Part shown: piece by piece, positions 1 through 9,544 of the stretch
How positions within the stretch are numbered: the stretch's first letter is position 1
Layout of the letters: each line of letters opens with the position of its first letter
Source: Desulfobulbaceae bacterium
Lineage (GTDB): Bacteria; Desulfobacterota; Desulfobulbia; Desulfobulbales; SURF-16
Reading direction: 5' to 3'
Length of the DNA stretch: 64,000 nt
Assembly: GCA_020444175.1 (NCBI GenBank)
Contig: JAHLLM010000013.1
Coordinates: 1 to 64,000, forward strand
Notes under the pieces: model-generated
What the model saw: only the letters and a program-made list of their open reading frames with translations
Told to the model about the DNA's origin: nothing
Databases searched by the model: none
Made by a program: the position numbers and the translations under genes

Positions 1-45
1 TTATAATTTTAAACAGTAATCATTTACTTTTTCCTTTTGGAACAA

Positions 46-354
46 CTATAAGTTATTCGATTTAAGGGTTAAAAATCTCAATCCAAGTCCAATATGCCGG
101 CCGTTTCGCTCTACCTGGCGCACAACTTCAGCTTCAACAATCATCGGATCTTGGAATTTGAGATTAGGAAGATTGAAGCTTAATTTGACGGCCACTCCCG
201 GCTTAACGGATTCCCCTGTCCTGATCATCATGCCGGTTGAACTGACATTCTGTGAAGAGTCTTCATGCCATTGACTGCTTCCGACAATTTTCCATTTTAT
301 TTTTGTTCCCATGGGAGCCCGGGGTGCAATTCGCCTTTCAACGCTCTTAACCAT
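46..354 (-). CDS. PilZ domain protein
   Basis: Single-domain PilZ protein of about 102 residues, a family that usually binds cyclic di-GMP. The N-terminal arginine cluster (ERRIAPR, RxxxR type) and the downstream QNVSSTG stretch (D/NxSxxG type, with N in the first position) are the two halves of the c-di-GMP site. The rest is beta-rich, ending in GLGLRFL. I chose the internal ATG because GGAGG lies 5 bases before it; an in-frame ATG 15 bases upstream would place that Shine-Dalgarno inside the gene. A GGDEF protein occurs elsewhere in the window, so c-di-GMP signalling is plausible. The target process cannot be told from the sequence. Confidence 0.85.
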   Translation of the reverse strand: MVKSVERRIAPRAPMGTKIKWKIVGSSQWHEDSSQNVSSTGMMIRTGESVKPGVAVKLSFNLPNLKFQDPMIVEAEVVRQVERNGRHIGLGLRFLTLKSNNL

Positions 355-818
355 AATGACCTCCATCACCCATTCAGTTCGCAGTGGTTAAAACGTACCT
401 TTACAATATAAATTGCAAAATAAAGGCCAGAGGCTTTATCCAATTTTTAACTGTGATATTAGGCCGATACAACACAAAAAAGACCGTGGCGAGGTATAAC
501 ATAAGTTATACATTTGCTGAACGCTCAGGCTGCAAAGCCCTATGCTGGAAGGGATAAGAGAAAATATAATATTTGGCAAAAAAATAACAAAAGTTATAAA
601 TGCACATTTCCGTCAGGCTAAGAAAAAAAAGAGAGAAATATTTACGTACTTACCCTCCGTTTGAACATACTCATCTGTGGACATAGAAGCAGAATTTAAG
701 ACAAGCCCCTAAACCTGTAATTGTTGTGCATACTGATAGATGACCGCAGTTTTTTCCCTTAAGAAGTAGAGTTTGCAATTACATTATCGTATAATAACCT
801 GGGATTTACCTGTAACAA
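355..818. other. Intergenic region with AT-rich palindrome
   Basis: No convincing gene. TATAAC and GTTATA arms separated by 4 bases form a palindrome at 495-510, and the half-site AAGTTATA recurs near 590-600, so a regulator site is possible. A perfect TATAAT lies at 790-795 ahead of the downstream gene, but no good -35 box sits at the usual distance. Confidence 0.35.
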
Positions 819-1613
819 ATGACTTCCCGAGTAGTACAAAAAATTTCGCAGGATATGCAAACGTATATGAATATTCTTAAAAATGTACTCCTCTTCGTGG
901 CAATTAGCATATTACTATCCAACTGCTCTGCTAAAGAAGAAAAGCCATTGCTGATTTATGCCGGTGATGGTCTCAAAATGGCCATGCAGGAGGTTGAAGA
1001 GATTTTTGAGGAGAGATATCAGTGCGAAATTCAAATAATTTACGCTGGCAGCAAGTCTTTACTCACCGCATTACAGAGATCACGCCAAGGCGATATTTTT
1101 ATCCCTGGTGCGCTTCATTATTTAGAGGAGGCAGGTGATTTGGTGGCTCACCATCACTTAATTGGCCACCATGTCCCTGTTTTTGCTGTCCATAAAGATA
1201 ATCAAAAAAAAATCCGTTCATATGAGGATCTGACAAACAAGAATATCAGTATAGCTGTTGGCAATAAGGATACCTGCTCCATTGGCAGACTGTCTGATGA
1301 AATCATACGGAAACAGGAATTTAAGGAAAAAATTTCTGCAAATATGGCTGTCCTGGCTTCAACCGTCAATGCCTTGGTCAGTGTGCTCAATCAGGGCACT
1401 GTTGATGTTGCCATTATCTGGCTCGACATGCTGCAATGGCCTGAAGCGGCAGAACTTACAGGTATTCCAATCCCGTCCGTTAAAAACGAAATTCAACCCA
1501 TCCATGTGGGTGTGCTTACTACCTCCCCCCACCAAGAACTAGCTGATACTTTTGCGAAATTCATGGTCGATGATGGCCGGGATATTTTTACTAAACACGG
1601 ATTTGGAGGATAA
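819..1613 (+). CDS. Orphan periplasmic substrate-binding lipoprotein (ModA-like)
   Basis: Type 2 periplasmic binding protein resembling molybdate/tungstate-binding ModA. A hydrophobic signal segment ends in a lipobox-like LLSNC, so it is probably a lipoprotein. The mature part begins LLIYAGDGLK and keeps the family pattern GSKSLLTALQRSRQGDIFIPG, then TVNALVSVLNQGTVDVAIIW. No ABC permease or ATPase follows. Instead the stop is 3 bases before a histidine kinase gene, which suggests this protein presents ligand to the kinase rather than feeding transport. Start uncertain: ATGs at 855 and 867 are alternatives, and the one at 867 gives a more normal signal peptide. Ligand unknown; oxyanion is a guess from the family. 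Confidence 0.8.
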   Translation: MTSRVVQKISQDMQTYMNILKNVLLFVAISILLSNCSAKEEKPLLIYAGDGLKMAMQEVEEIFEERYQCEIQIIYAGSKSLLTALQRSRQGDIFIPGALHYLEEAGDLVAHHHLIGHHVPVFAVHKDNQKKIRSYEDLTNKNISIAVGNKDTCSIGRLSDEIIRKQEFKEKISANMAVLASTVNALVSVLNQGTVDVAIIWLDMLQWPEAAELTGIPIPSVKNEIQPIHVGVLTTSPHQELADTFAKFMVDDGRDIFTKHGFGG

Positions 1614-1616
1614 CAG

Positions 1617-3470
1617 ATGCGTGCCTCCAAAAAATTACTGATCTGTTTTGTCTTAATCTCCATATTACCCCTCTGTATCAATTTTGTTCTCGGATTATTG
1701 GTTCAGCAAAAGAACCTGGATAGTTTTTCTCTTGTCACGGAAAAGCAATTACCTGGCAATATTGCCATGGCCCGCTTGATCGCCGAGCTTTACAATATCA
1801 AAGCGCAGCTCGTGAATTATTCCCAGAAAGACATCGACAAACAGTCTAAAATTGAAAAGGCTCTGGCCCGCTTGGACGGCTACCATGCAACTCACCAGCT
1901 TTATCATCATAATTTATATGGAGAAGATGAAACCATTCTGACCCGCCCAGCCTTAAGCAATATTAGTGCACTCATTTCTCAATATATTTTTGCGATAAAT
2001 CAAACCCAGCTCCAGAAAGCCCATCTGCTGAAGCTGGATCTTGATCGTCAAGTAAGCAATTTTATTGACTCCTGCGACGTAGCGGCGGAAAAAGATATTT
2101 GGGCAAGCCAAACAATAATCAAATCCACAAAAAAAAATCTCTTAATGGGTCGGAAAATTTTACTTGGACTCGGGTTGGCCATTTTAGTCGCCGCCATCGT
2201 ATTAAGCTCATTGATATATTATCATTCCAGACGAGCCTACCTGGCACTCGACGAACACAAGAAAAAACTTGAAAAACAGGTGGCTGAGCGGACAGTCGAT
2301 CTTGAAGAAAAAATCATCGCCTTGAGAAGATCAGAGGAAATAATAAGAGCAAAAGAAATCATGCATGAAGAGGCTCAGAAAATTGCGCATATAGGCCACT
2401 GGGAACTTGATTTACGTGGCAAAAAGATGCTTTTTTCCTGTTCAAAAGAAACAAGCAGTATTTTTGAGATTGACCAGCCGCCAGTTGAGGGTTCTTTTGA
2501 AATTTTCTTCAACGCCATTCACCCTGAAGATCAGGATGAAGTTAAGCAAGCATATTGGGAGTCAATTGAAAAGAGAACCCAATATAACATTGTACACCGT
2601 CTTCTTTTTCCTGATGACCGTATCAAATATGTCAATACAAGATGCCGGACGGAGTTTGACAGTTGCGGATTTCCGCTCCGCTCACTTGGAACCATGCAAG
2701 ACATCACAGAATCAAAAAAATCAGAGCAGGTCATTCAGGACCAATACGTCCAACTTGCCCATGCGGGACGATTGACATCCCTTGGTGAAATGGCCACCGG
2801 CATCGCCCATGAGATAAATCAGCCTTTAACGATTATCGATTTGGGAACTCAGTACCTGCAGAGAGATATGGCAAAGCAGGATGCTATGGTGGAAAAGGAG
2901 GTTATTGCAAATATTCGCGCCCAAGTCAAACGTGCTACCACGATCATTAATAATATGCGAGCCTTTGCCAGAGGGAAAAGTGGTGATTCCAAACCGATAC
3001 ATCTCTCTGAGCCGGTTGAAATGGCGCTTTCGTTTTTTCAGGAACAATTTCGGCTTCGGCAGATACAGCTTTCCTATGACGTTGTCAAGTCACTTCCCAA
3101 GGTAAAGGTTGATCCCCAAAAATTTGAGCAGATTGTCATAAACTTTCTTTCCAACGCCCGTTACGCGGTGGAGGAAAAAAATAAAAAAATGCCGAATGGC
3201 TATGAAATGACGGTATGGGTGAGGATCAACCTTGAGAAAGAAAAGAAGAACATTATCTTTGAGGTTGAGGACAATGGAATCGGCATGTCTGAAGAAGAAA
3301 AGAGCAAATGCATGGAACCTTTTTATACCACGAAGGAAGTAGGTGCAGGTACCGGGCTTGGCCTTTCCATTGTTTACAATCTCATTCGTGAATTTGATGG
3401 CATTCCGGAAGTGGAAAGCAAGGCTGGCGAAGGCACACTGTTTCGAATTCTACTGGCGGCTCATGTATAG
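1617..3470 (+). CDS. PAS sensor histidine kinase
   Basis: Membrane-bound histidine kinase of 617 residues. Transmembrane segments lie near residues 7-29 and 181-203 with a roughly 150-residue periplasmic sensor between them. A coiled coil (about 205-250) and a PAS domain (about 255-365) follow. The H box is GIAHEINQPL with His398. The ATPase domain carries NFLSNARYAV (N box), DNGIGM and GLGLSI. The periplasmic region has no recognisable ligand domain of its own, which fits sensing through the binding protein encoded immediately upstream. No response regulator gene is adjacent, so the phosphotransfer partner is unknown. Confidence 0.92.
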   Translation: MRASKKLLICFVLISILPLCINFVLGLLVQQKNLDSFSLVTEKQLPGNIAMARLIAELYNIKAQLVNYSQKDIDKQSKIEKALARLDGYHATHQLYHHNLYGEDETILTRPALSNISALISQYIFAINQTQLQKAHLLKLDLDRQVSNFIDSCDVAAEKDIWASQTIIKSTKKNLLMGRKILLGLGLAILVAAIVLSSLIYYHSRRAYLALDEHKKKLEKQVAERTVDLEEKIIALRRSEEIIRAKEIMHEEAQKIAHIGHWELDLRGKKMLFSCSKETSSIFEIDQPPVEGSFEIFFNAIHPEDQDEVKQAYWESIEKRTQYNIVHRLLFPDDRIKYVNTRCRTEFDSCGFPLRSLGTMQDITESKKSEQVIQDQYVQLAHAGRLTSLGEMATGIAHEINQPLTIIDLGTQYLQRDMAKQDAMVEKEVIANIRAQVKRATTIINNMRAFARGKSGDSKPIHLSEPVEMALSFFQEQFRLRQIQLSYDVVKSLPKVKVDPQKFEQIVINFLSNARYAVEEKNKKMPNGYEMTVWVRINLEKEKKNIIFEVEDNGIGMSEEEKSKCMEPFYTTKEVGAGTGLGLSIVYNLIREFDGIPEVESKAGEGTLFRILLAAHV

Positions 3471-3706
3471 AATCCATCGATTCGAATGATACTGTTCTCC
3501 TTCATTTCCAGAGCCTCAGCCATTGCCTCATTTTGCCGCCACATACGTTCGTTGTTTCCCTGCATTACTTCCCGGCTCATCTTTCTTTCTGAACTCTTGG
3601 CTGAAAATGAATGGTAATCAAAATTATGAATATGCGTCTGTTCTGACCTATGATGTATAGTCTTCAGGCGAATTGAAACTCATGACTCCAAACAGAGGAT
3701 ATAACT

Positions 3707-4093
3707 ATGGGGAAGAAAAAAATTATACAGACAGATAAAGCTCCTGCAGCAATTGGTCCTTATTCTCAGGCTGTTGTTGCAAATGGATTTCTGTTTATTT
3801 CCGGTCAGATCCCGCTTGACCCTGTAACAATGGAGATTGTAGGTGATTCAGCAGAAGAGCAGACCGAACAGGTCCTAAAAAATATTGAAGCCATACTTCA
3901 TGCCGCCCGGCTGGATGTAGCCAGTGTAGTGAAAACAACCATACTTCTTACGGATATCAATGATTTTTCTGTAGTAAATGAACAATACGGAAAAGTCTTT
4001 AAAAAAGACTATCCGGCCAGGGCAACATACCAGGTTGCGGCTCTGCCCAAAGGGGCAAGAATTGAACTTGAAGCAGTGGCCGTGCTTTCATAA
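3707..4093 (+). CDS. ridA: RidA family enamine/imine deaminase
   Basis: Cytosolic RidA (YjgF/UK114) protein, 128 residues, normal length. Family members hydrolyse reactive enamine/imine intermediates released by PLP enzymes such as threonine dehydratase. The signature is complete: IGPYSQAV near the N-terminus, FISGQIPLDP, and YPARATYQVAALP with Arg105, the residue that binds the substrate carboxylate; Glu122 matches the second catalytic position. ATG preceded by AGAGGA. It stands alone between the kinase gene and a minus-strand gene. Confidence 0.93.
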   Translation: MGKKKIIQTDKAPAAIGPYSQAVVANGFLFISGQIPLDPVTMEIVGDSAEEQTEQVLKNIEAILHAARLDVASVVKTTILLTDINDFSVVNEQYGKVFKKDYPARATYQVAALPKGARIELEAVAVLS

Positions 4094-4314
4094 TTTTCCC
4101 CCGTGAAAACAGATGGAGTTGCATTTATGCCCTTCAAGGGAAGAAGTGATGACAACCACAGCCAACGCAGCAATATAACGAAATTCGTATCTGTCCAGAA
4201 ATTGACCATCTCGAAGTCTTGCAGGCTCGCTTACCAGAGGATAGCTTTTTAAGCGTGACACAGATATCAGGGAAAAGGGCCATTTATGGAATGATCAAAT
4301 GAATTTCCCGTTGA

Positions 4315-4803
4315 TCATTCTGCCAGCTTGCAGGCCATAAGTTTGGTGCCATGCTCCCGGAAGGCTATATACGCCTTGTTAAGGGGCTTAAGCTCCGTGA
4401 CGATACCGAGGCCGAAAAGTGAGTGGTCCACTACATCTCCAACGGTTAAAGTGGCGTCAAGTGCATAGGGGATGGCAGTACTGACATCCTTGTCCCGGAT
4501 CAAGTCATCAAAATCGGCAACCTCCCGTAAAGCCTTCTTAGTGGGACTCTTGCTTTTCTTTGTCTTCGGAGCGTCTGTACTGCTTACCGTCACTTTGCCA
4601 TCTCGACGACGACGGATGGAGCTTGTCTTCTTTTTTTCCGCAACCGGAGGCCTGTAATTATGCCTGGCTCCGCAGGTATTGCACTGTACCTTGGCAATAG
4701 TGTCGCCGGTCATGGCAATAACGGTATGGTTGGTTACATCCTTGCACTTGAGACAGCGGGAATCGACATCGTCTCCTGCTGATTTGTTTGTTTCAATGGT
4801 CAT
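4315..4803 (-). CDS. Zinc-ribbon protein with Tudor-like C-terminus
   Basis: Conserved-looking protein of unknown function, 162 residues. The N-terminus carries two CxxC pairs (Cys17/20 and Cys41/44) that form a zinc ribbon. A basic Lys/Arg/Ser/Thr-rich linker (about 54-90) follows. The C-terminus contains VVDHSLFGLGIV followed by a beta-rich stretch ending GTKLMACKLAE, the pattern of the small Tudor-like domain at the end of UvrD/PcrA that contacts RNA polymerase. A nucleic-acid or RNA-polymerase role is inferred from this architecture, not demonstrated. Confidence 0.75.
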   Translation of the reverse strand: MTIETNKSAGDDVDSRCLKCKDVTNHTVIAMTGDTIAKVQCNTCGARHNYRPPVAEKKKTSSIRRRRDGKVTVSSTDAPKTKKSKSPTKKALREVADFDDLIRDKDVSTAIPYALDATLTVGDVVDHSLFGLGIVTELKPLNKAYIAFREHGTKLMACKLAE

Positions 4804-5018
4804 TGTCTCTTTTTCTCTCTTTCTTTTTCTCTGTTTATTTTCAACTGCCGGGGCTCATAAGCTCATTAATATATACCTGATGTTCAACAACACCCTGCAA
4901 CGTTGCCCAGACAATGAACGCTAATAGGATTGAGACGGCAGAGGATGAGCAAGTCGGTCTATCTCAGATGACGCTTTGCGAGGCCACTGCTTTTTTTGTG
5001 AACTTCTGTAAGGACAAA

Positions 5019-5061
5019 CAAAAAAAACAGCAAATCGAACTGTTGTCCAATTTGCTGTTTT
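5019..5061 (-). terminator. Terminator after tRNA-Pro
   Basis: A 10-bp stem (AACAGCAAAT pairing with ATTTGCTGTT) is followed on the minus strand by a run of T. It lies just past the tRNA-Pro 3' end and closes the whole minus-strand block. Confidence 0.8.
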
Positions 5062-5071
5062 TCAATAAAAA

Positions 5072-5148
5072 TGGTCGGGATGAGAGGATTTGAACCTCCG
5101 ACCACCTGAACCCCATTCAGGTACGCTACCAGACTGCGCTACATCCCG
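5072..5148 (-). tRNA. tRNA-Pro (anticodon GGG)
   Basis: 77-nt tRNA with a 7-bp acceptor stem, CCTGA/TCAGG anticodon stem, loop ATGGGGT giving anticodon GGG (reads CCC/CCU), GGTTCAAATCC T-arm and encoded CCA. The first base is C, as in bacterial tRNA-Pro. Confidence 0.96.
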
Positions 5149-5224
5149 ATGAAACACTTATTCTTTTTTGTATAAGCTATTTAGCATGCTCCCAATGATA
5201 CTGTCAAGAACCAATAGAAAGGTC

Positions 5225-5656
5225 TTACTTCCCTTTTAATATTTTTTGTATAGCAATGAGTTCGGATTTAAGTCCTGATAAAAAATCTTTCTGATCAACA
5301 ACTTCTACGTCAACAGAATCAACCTGTTTTGGTTCCTGGGCACGACTGAGAAACTTTTTTGCTCCAGGTATGGTGAACCCATCCTCTTTAAGAAGCTTCT
5401 TTATGGTCAGAATATTTTCAACATCGACCCTGCGGTAAAGGCGCTGTTTCGAAGAAGCCCTGTGGGGCCGAATCATTTTTTTAAACTCTGATTCCCAATA
5501 GCGAAGCACATGCTGTTTCAAGCCGGCAATCTCACATACTTCACTTATCTTAAAATATTTCTTTTCAGGAATCAGGCTGTTATATTCCCCTCCCTCACTG
5601 ATTTCATGAAATAGAGTGTTGTGAGGTTTTCGCGTTGCCACCGTTTTTCTCAGCAA
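5225..5656 (-). CDS. MerR family transcriptional regulator
   Basis: MerR-type DNA-binding protein. The winged helix is YFKISEVCEIAGLKQHVLRYWESEF, shown in part by EVCEIAG and LRYWESEF, followed by the wing QRLYRRVDVENI and helix KKLLKEDGFTIPGAKK. A short helical tail of about 40 residues could dimerise; no metal-binding cysteines are evident. It is the last gene of the pheST-ihfA operon, as is common in deltaproteobacteria. The start is doubtful: the frame has no ATG. TTG at 5656 gives 143 residues with poor Shine-Dalgarno. A GGGAGGGG at about 5587-5594 points instead to a CTG at 5575, giving a 116-residue protein starting IPEKKYFKI, the usual N-terminus of this family. Confidence 0.88.
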   Translation of the reverse strand: MLRKTVATRKPHNTLFHEISEGGEYNSLIPEKKYFKISEVCEIAGLKQHVLRYWESEFKKMIRPHRASSKQRLYRRVDVENILTIKKLLKEDGFTIPGAKKFLSRAQEPKQVDSVDVEVVDQKDFLSGLKSELIAIQKILKGK

Positions 5657-5753
5657 TTTCGGTTGAAGATTTTAAACGAATTTATTTAATCATATCACCT
5701 TAGCGAATCGAAAAACAGGTATCAATTTATATTTAATGTAATCTGGATGCTGA

Positions 5754-6044
5754 TCACGTGTTGATTTTCTCACGCAGTCCCTTGCTGGCTTTAAAACTGA
5801 TCATACTGCGCCGGGCAATTTCCATGGTCTCACCGGTTCGAGGGTTTCGCCCCATGCGAGGTGATTTCTGCCTAACGGTAAACGTGCCGAACTGAACCAG
5901 TTTAACAGGCTCTTCCTGAAGAAGGGCCTGCTTTAAAGAAGAAAATACTTCATCAACGAGTTCCGCTGCACTGCGCTGGGAAATACCTAATTGCTCATTA
6001 ATTGTCTGGGCCAGTTGTTTTCTTGTAAGATTGGATTGTTTCAT
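5754..6044 (-). CDS. ihfA: Integration host factor alpha / HU family protein
   Basis: DNA-bending nucleoid protein of 96 residues, family length 90-100. It has the HU/IHF signature near residues 45-65 (VQFGTFTVRQKSPRMGRNP), including the proline that intercalates into DNA (Arg-Asn-Pro), and TGETMEIARRSMISFKAS. The position directly behind pheT (6-bp gap) matches the classical pheST-ihfA operon, which favours IHF alpha over HU. IHF typically assists sigma-54 promoters, two candidates for which occur in this window. Confidence 0.92.
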   Translation of the reverse strand: MKQSNLTRKQLAQTINEQLGISQRSAAELVDEVFSSLKQALLQEEPVKLVQFGTFTVRQKSPRMGRNPRTGETMEIARRSMISFKASKGLREKINT

Positions 6045-6050
6045 ACTGCT

Positions 6051-8474
6051 CTATTCCTCTCGTAGTTGCCCCTCAAAACGGGTCAGAATCATATCGAGAA
6101 TTTTATTGTGTTCTTTGACAACTGTTTCATCATCAAGGGTACATTCGGAGGACCGATAGGTAACTTTGACGGCAACACTTTTACGTCCTTCACCTATGGT
6201 TTCACCACGATAAATATCAAAAAGCTCTGCATTTTCAACGAGATCAATGCCAAGATCTTTAATTGCCTGTACAATTTCTCCAGCACCTATGCGTTCAGGG
6301 ACAAGTACGGCGATATCCCACTTGACAGAGGGAAATTTGGGAAGCGGCACAAATTTTTTGCTTTCTCGAGTCAGAGAAAGCAAAATATCCATATCTATAT
6401 CAAGATAATAAACATCCTGTTTTATGCCGAAATTACCGAGAACGGCCTTGCCTATCTTTCCGCAGTGGCCAAGGTTCACATCATTGGTTGATAACTGCAT
6501 ACTGGTGTGAGGCTCACAATATTTTGGTGCGGAGGCAGGGTTTATATCAAAACAAATGCTGCAAATCCGGAGTTCTCTCAGCAGAGTTTCCACAACGCCA
6601 CGAATGTCATAAAAATCTCCCTTTTCCTGACCAAAATGAAGCACAGGTGCACCAGGCAACCTGTTGCCGCTCATTACAACTGAAAGTGAAGTCTGTTCTT
6701 TTGGCTGCTCAGCATCACTCACCGGGTGAAAACATTTGCCGATTTCAAAAAGACGGATATCAGCGGATTGATAATTGACATTGCGCCGGACATTTTCCAG
6801 CAACCCAGGCAGAAGCATGGAGCGCATGACACTCTGCTCTTCGCCAAGAGGATTCAAAAGACGAACCGTCTGGCGCTGAGAATCATTTTCATCAAGCCCG
6901 AGCATGTCAAAATGTTTGGGAGTGACAAAACTGTAATTTATGGCTTCATTAAAACCGAGCGATGTCATCATTGCTGCGACATCTTTACGAAGACTACGGG
7001 CCGGATCCGGCAAGGAAGCGGACATAGGAACCAGGGGCATGGTATGAGGAAACTCATTGTACCCCTTCAGCCGGGCAACTTCCTCTACAATGTCAACTTC
7101 TCTTTCCAGGTCAACGCGAAAACTCGGAGGAGTTACCTTCAGCGTATCACTGTCGAGCTGTTCAACCCCTATTTCTATGTCAGTGAGCATTTTTGATATT
7201 TCAGCAGCACTGAAATCATAGCCAAGAAGATCGTTTGTTCTCTGCACCCGAAGATTGACCGCTTCAGGATTTTTTACCCCTTCTGCAAAATCAATCCCAT
7301 TTGGTTCAACCTCAGCGCCGGCAAGCTCACAGAGCAAACGCACAGCCCTTTCCATGGCCCGAGGTGCCAGCTGGGGATCAACGCCACGCTCAAATCTATA
7401 GGAAGCATCAGTCCCGAGATTCAAATTTCTCGCTGTACGCCTGACGCTTACCGGGTCAAAACAGGCTGATTCAAGAAGCACTTCAGTGGTCTGCTCATCA
7501 ACCTCAGAGTTTCCACCGCCCATGACTCCGGCGACGGCTACTGGCTTCTGTGCATCACAAATCATCAACATCTGAGGATCAAGTTGTCTTTCAACGCCAT
7601 CAAGGGTTGTCATGGTCTCGCCCTGTCGTGCCTTGCGGACAACTATCGCACCACCGCCAAGCTTTTTAAAATCAAAAGCATGCAGAGGCTGACCATATTC
7701 AAGCATAACAAAATTGGTGATATCAACAACGTTGTTGATGGGACGCAGGTCCACGGCAAGAAGACGTTTCTGCAACCACCATGGCGAAGGACCAATGGTA
7801 ACATTTTTCAGGAGACGAGCTGCATATCTGGGGCAATCCGCATCTTCGACAGTAACCGAAAAACGACATCCCTCACCGGTCAACGTCGGCAATTCTTCAA
7901 CTGACACAGGATGCTTAATAGTCGTGTTGCAAAAGACTGCAGTCTCTCTGCCGATACCAATCAGGCTTGTACAGTCAGGACGGTTTGGGGTGAGATCCAC
8001 CTCAATAACGGTATCTTTTAATTCCAGTGCATCGGCAAGATCCTGACCGGATTCCTGCAACCAGTCCAGCTCCATAATGCCGGCATGGGCTTCACTGATA
8101 CCAAGATCCTTTTCAGAACAAAGCATGCCTTCGGAAAGTTGCCCTCGAATCTTGCTTTTTTTAATTGCCAAGCCGGAGGATAATGTTGTTCCCGGAAGAG
8201 CAATAGCGGTCATCAGACCCGCCCGCGCATTGGGTGCTCCACAGACAACCTGAGATTCTTTGCCGCCAATATCAACCTTACAAACGACCAAACGGTCAGC
8301 ATTGGGATGGCTGCTGACGGTAACAATACGCGCCACCTTGACACCGTCAAGATCTGTAAAAATATCTTCAACACCGTCAACCTCCAGCCCTGCCATGGTC
8401 AGGCGGTCTGCAAGTTCGCTTGAAGAAATATTCACATCAACATATTGTTTCAGCCAGTTAACTGTAAATTTCAT
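6051..8474 (-). CDS. pheT: Phenylalanyl-tRNA synthetase beta subunit
   Basis: Beta chain of the alpha2-beta2 PheRS, 807 residues (typical about 800). The order is: an N-terminal MKFTVNWLKQYVD; a tRNA-binding EMAP-like domain around 40-150 (HPNADRLVVCKVDIG); the B3/B4 editing domain (RPINNVVDITNFVM, QPLHAFD); B5 around 400-475; a catalytic-like fold; and a C-terminal ferredoxin-like anticodon domain (FPSVKWDIAVLV near residue 715). ATG start with GGAGG... weak but conserved N-terminus. It follows pheS by 28 bp and precedes ihfA. Confidence 0.97.
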   Translation of the reverse strand: MKFTVNWLKQYVDVNISSSELADRLTMAGLEVDGVEDIFTDLDGVKVARIVTVSSHPNADRLVVCKVDIGGKESQVVCGAPNARAGLMTAIALPGTTLSSGLAIKKSKIRGQLSEGMLCSEKDLGISEAHAGIMELDWLQESGQDLADALELKDTVIEVDLTPNRPDCTSLIGIGRETAVFCNTTIKHPVSVEELPTLTGEGCRFSVTVEDADCPRYAARLLKNVTIGPSPWWLQKRLLAVDLRPINNVVDITNFVMLEYGQPLHAFDFKKLGGGAIVVRKARQGETMTTLDGVERQLDPQMLMICDAQKPVAVAGVMGGGNSEVDEQTTEVLLESACFDPVSVRRTARNLNLGTDASYRFERGVDPQLAPRAMERAVRLLCELAGAEVEPNGIDFAEGVKNPEAVNLRVQRTNDLLGYDFSAAEISKMLTDIEIGVEQLDSDTLKVTPPSFRVDLEREVDIVEEVARLKGYNEFPHTMPLVPMSASLPDPARSLRKDVAAMMTSLGFNEAINYSFVTPKHFDMLGLDENDSQRQTVRLLNPLGEEQSVMRSMLLPGLLENVRRNVNYQSADIRLFEIGKCFHPVSDAEQPKEQTSLSVVMSGNRLPGAPVLHFGQEKGDFYDIRGVVETLLRELRICSICFDINPASAPKYCEPHTSMQLSTNDVNLGHCGKIGKAVLGNFGIKQDVYYLDIDMDILLSLTRESKKFVPLPKFPSVKWDIAVLVPERIGAGEIVQAIKDLGIDLVENAELFDIYRGETIGEGRKSVAVKVTYRSSECTLDDETVVKEHNKILDMILTRFEGQLREE

Positions 8475-8502
8475 AACTCAGAATAATCTTTTGTGGAGGG
8501 AG

Positions 8503-9516
8503 TTAGAACTGAGAAAGAAAACGAAGATCGTTCTCATAATAAAGGCGGATGTCATTGATCCCATATTTCAACATGGCAATCCGTTCCACACCGAGACCAA
8601 AGGCAAAACCACTATAGACTTCAGGATCGTACCCTACCTGCTTGAAAACTTCGGGATCGATCATTCCTGCTCCCAAAATTTCAAGCCAACCGGTGTGTTT
8701 GCAGACACGACAGCCTTTGCCGCCGCACATAACACAGGCAATATCTATTTCCGCACTCGGTTCAGTAAAGGGAAAAAAGCTGGGTCTTGCGCGCATGGCC
8801 GTATTTTCATCAAACATCTTGGAGATGAAAACTCCAAGAATACCGCGCAAATCAGCAAAAGAAACTTTTTTATCGACCAGAAAGCCCTCTACCTGATGAA
8901 ACATCGGGGTGTGGGTGATATCTGAATCACACCGGTATACCTTCCCCGGAGCAATCATCCGCAGTGGCGGTTCCTGATTCTCCATGATGCGGGCCTGCAT
9001 AGGCGATGTATGGGTCCGCAGGAGAAGGCTTTCGTTGATATAAAACGTATCATGCATGTCCCGGGCAGGATGATGTTTTGGTATGTTGAGCGCTTCGAAG
9101 TTATAAAAATCCGTCTCAACATCCGGTCCCTCGGCAACACCAAACCCCATTCCCTCAAATATGGAACAGATTTCTTCCATAATCTGGGTAACGGGGTGCA
9201 GCTTGCCAAATGGAATTGCCCTGCCGGGCAATGTCAGGTCTGATTCAAGGGAGTCACTGGGACCTGCAGCACTTTGCTCAAGTTCTGATTTTCTTGCAGA
9301 AAACTTCTCTTCAAGATCAACTTTAATCTCGTTTGCCAGTTTCCCAAGACGCGGTCGGTCTTCTTTGGGAACGCTGCCGAGTTGACGCATTAAAGAAGTA
9401 AATTCACTTTTACGCCCGAGATATTTTACCCTGAAAGGCTCAAGTTCTTTGATTTCCGAGAGTGCGGCGAGATCCTCATGCGCTGCTTTCTGTAAACGAA
9501 GTAGTTCTTCTTCCAT
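8503..9516 (-). CDS. pheS: Phenylalanyl-tRNA synthetase alpha subunit
   Basis: Catalytic alpha chain of PheRS, 337 residues. The N-terminal coiled coil (1-90) binds tRNA. The class II core shows [19 protein letters not shown] (motif 1 region), [30 protein letters not shown] (motif 2) and [17 protein letters not shown] (motif 3). [18 protein letters not shown] stretch near 260-277 is cysteine-rich, as in many bacterial PheS. Full length; lies between rplT and pheT in one operon. Confidence 0.97.
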   Translation of the reverse strand: MEEELLRLQKAAHEDLAALSEIKELEPFRVKYLGRKSEFTSLMRQLGSVPKEDRPRLGKLANEIKVDLEEKFSARKSELEQSAAGPSDSLESDLTLPGRAIPFGKLHPVTQIMEEICSIFEGMGFGVAEGPDVETDFYNFEALNIPKHHPARDMHDTFYINESLLLRTHTSPMQARIMENQEPPLRMIAPGKVYRCDSDITHTPMFHQVEGFLVDKKVSFADLRGILGVFISKMFDENTAMRARPSFFPFTEPSAEIDIACVMCGGKGCRVCKHTGWLEILGAGMIDPEVFKQVGYDPEVYSGFAFGLGVERIAMLKYGINDIRLYYENDLRFLSQF

Positions 9517-9544
9517 TTTTATAATGATCGAGATTTTGTCTCAA

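Noticed and set aside
3461-3580. 39-codon minus-strand frame (MSREVMQGNNERMWRQNEAM) overlapping the kinase 3' end
   Set aside because: Codon pattern looks protein-like, but the ribosome site is weak, it overlaps another gene and resembles no family; possibly a relic.
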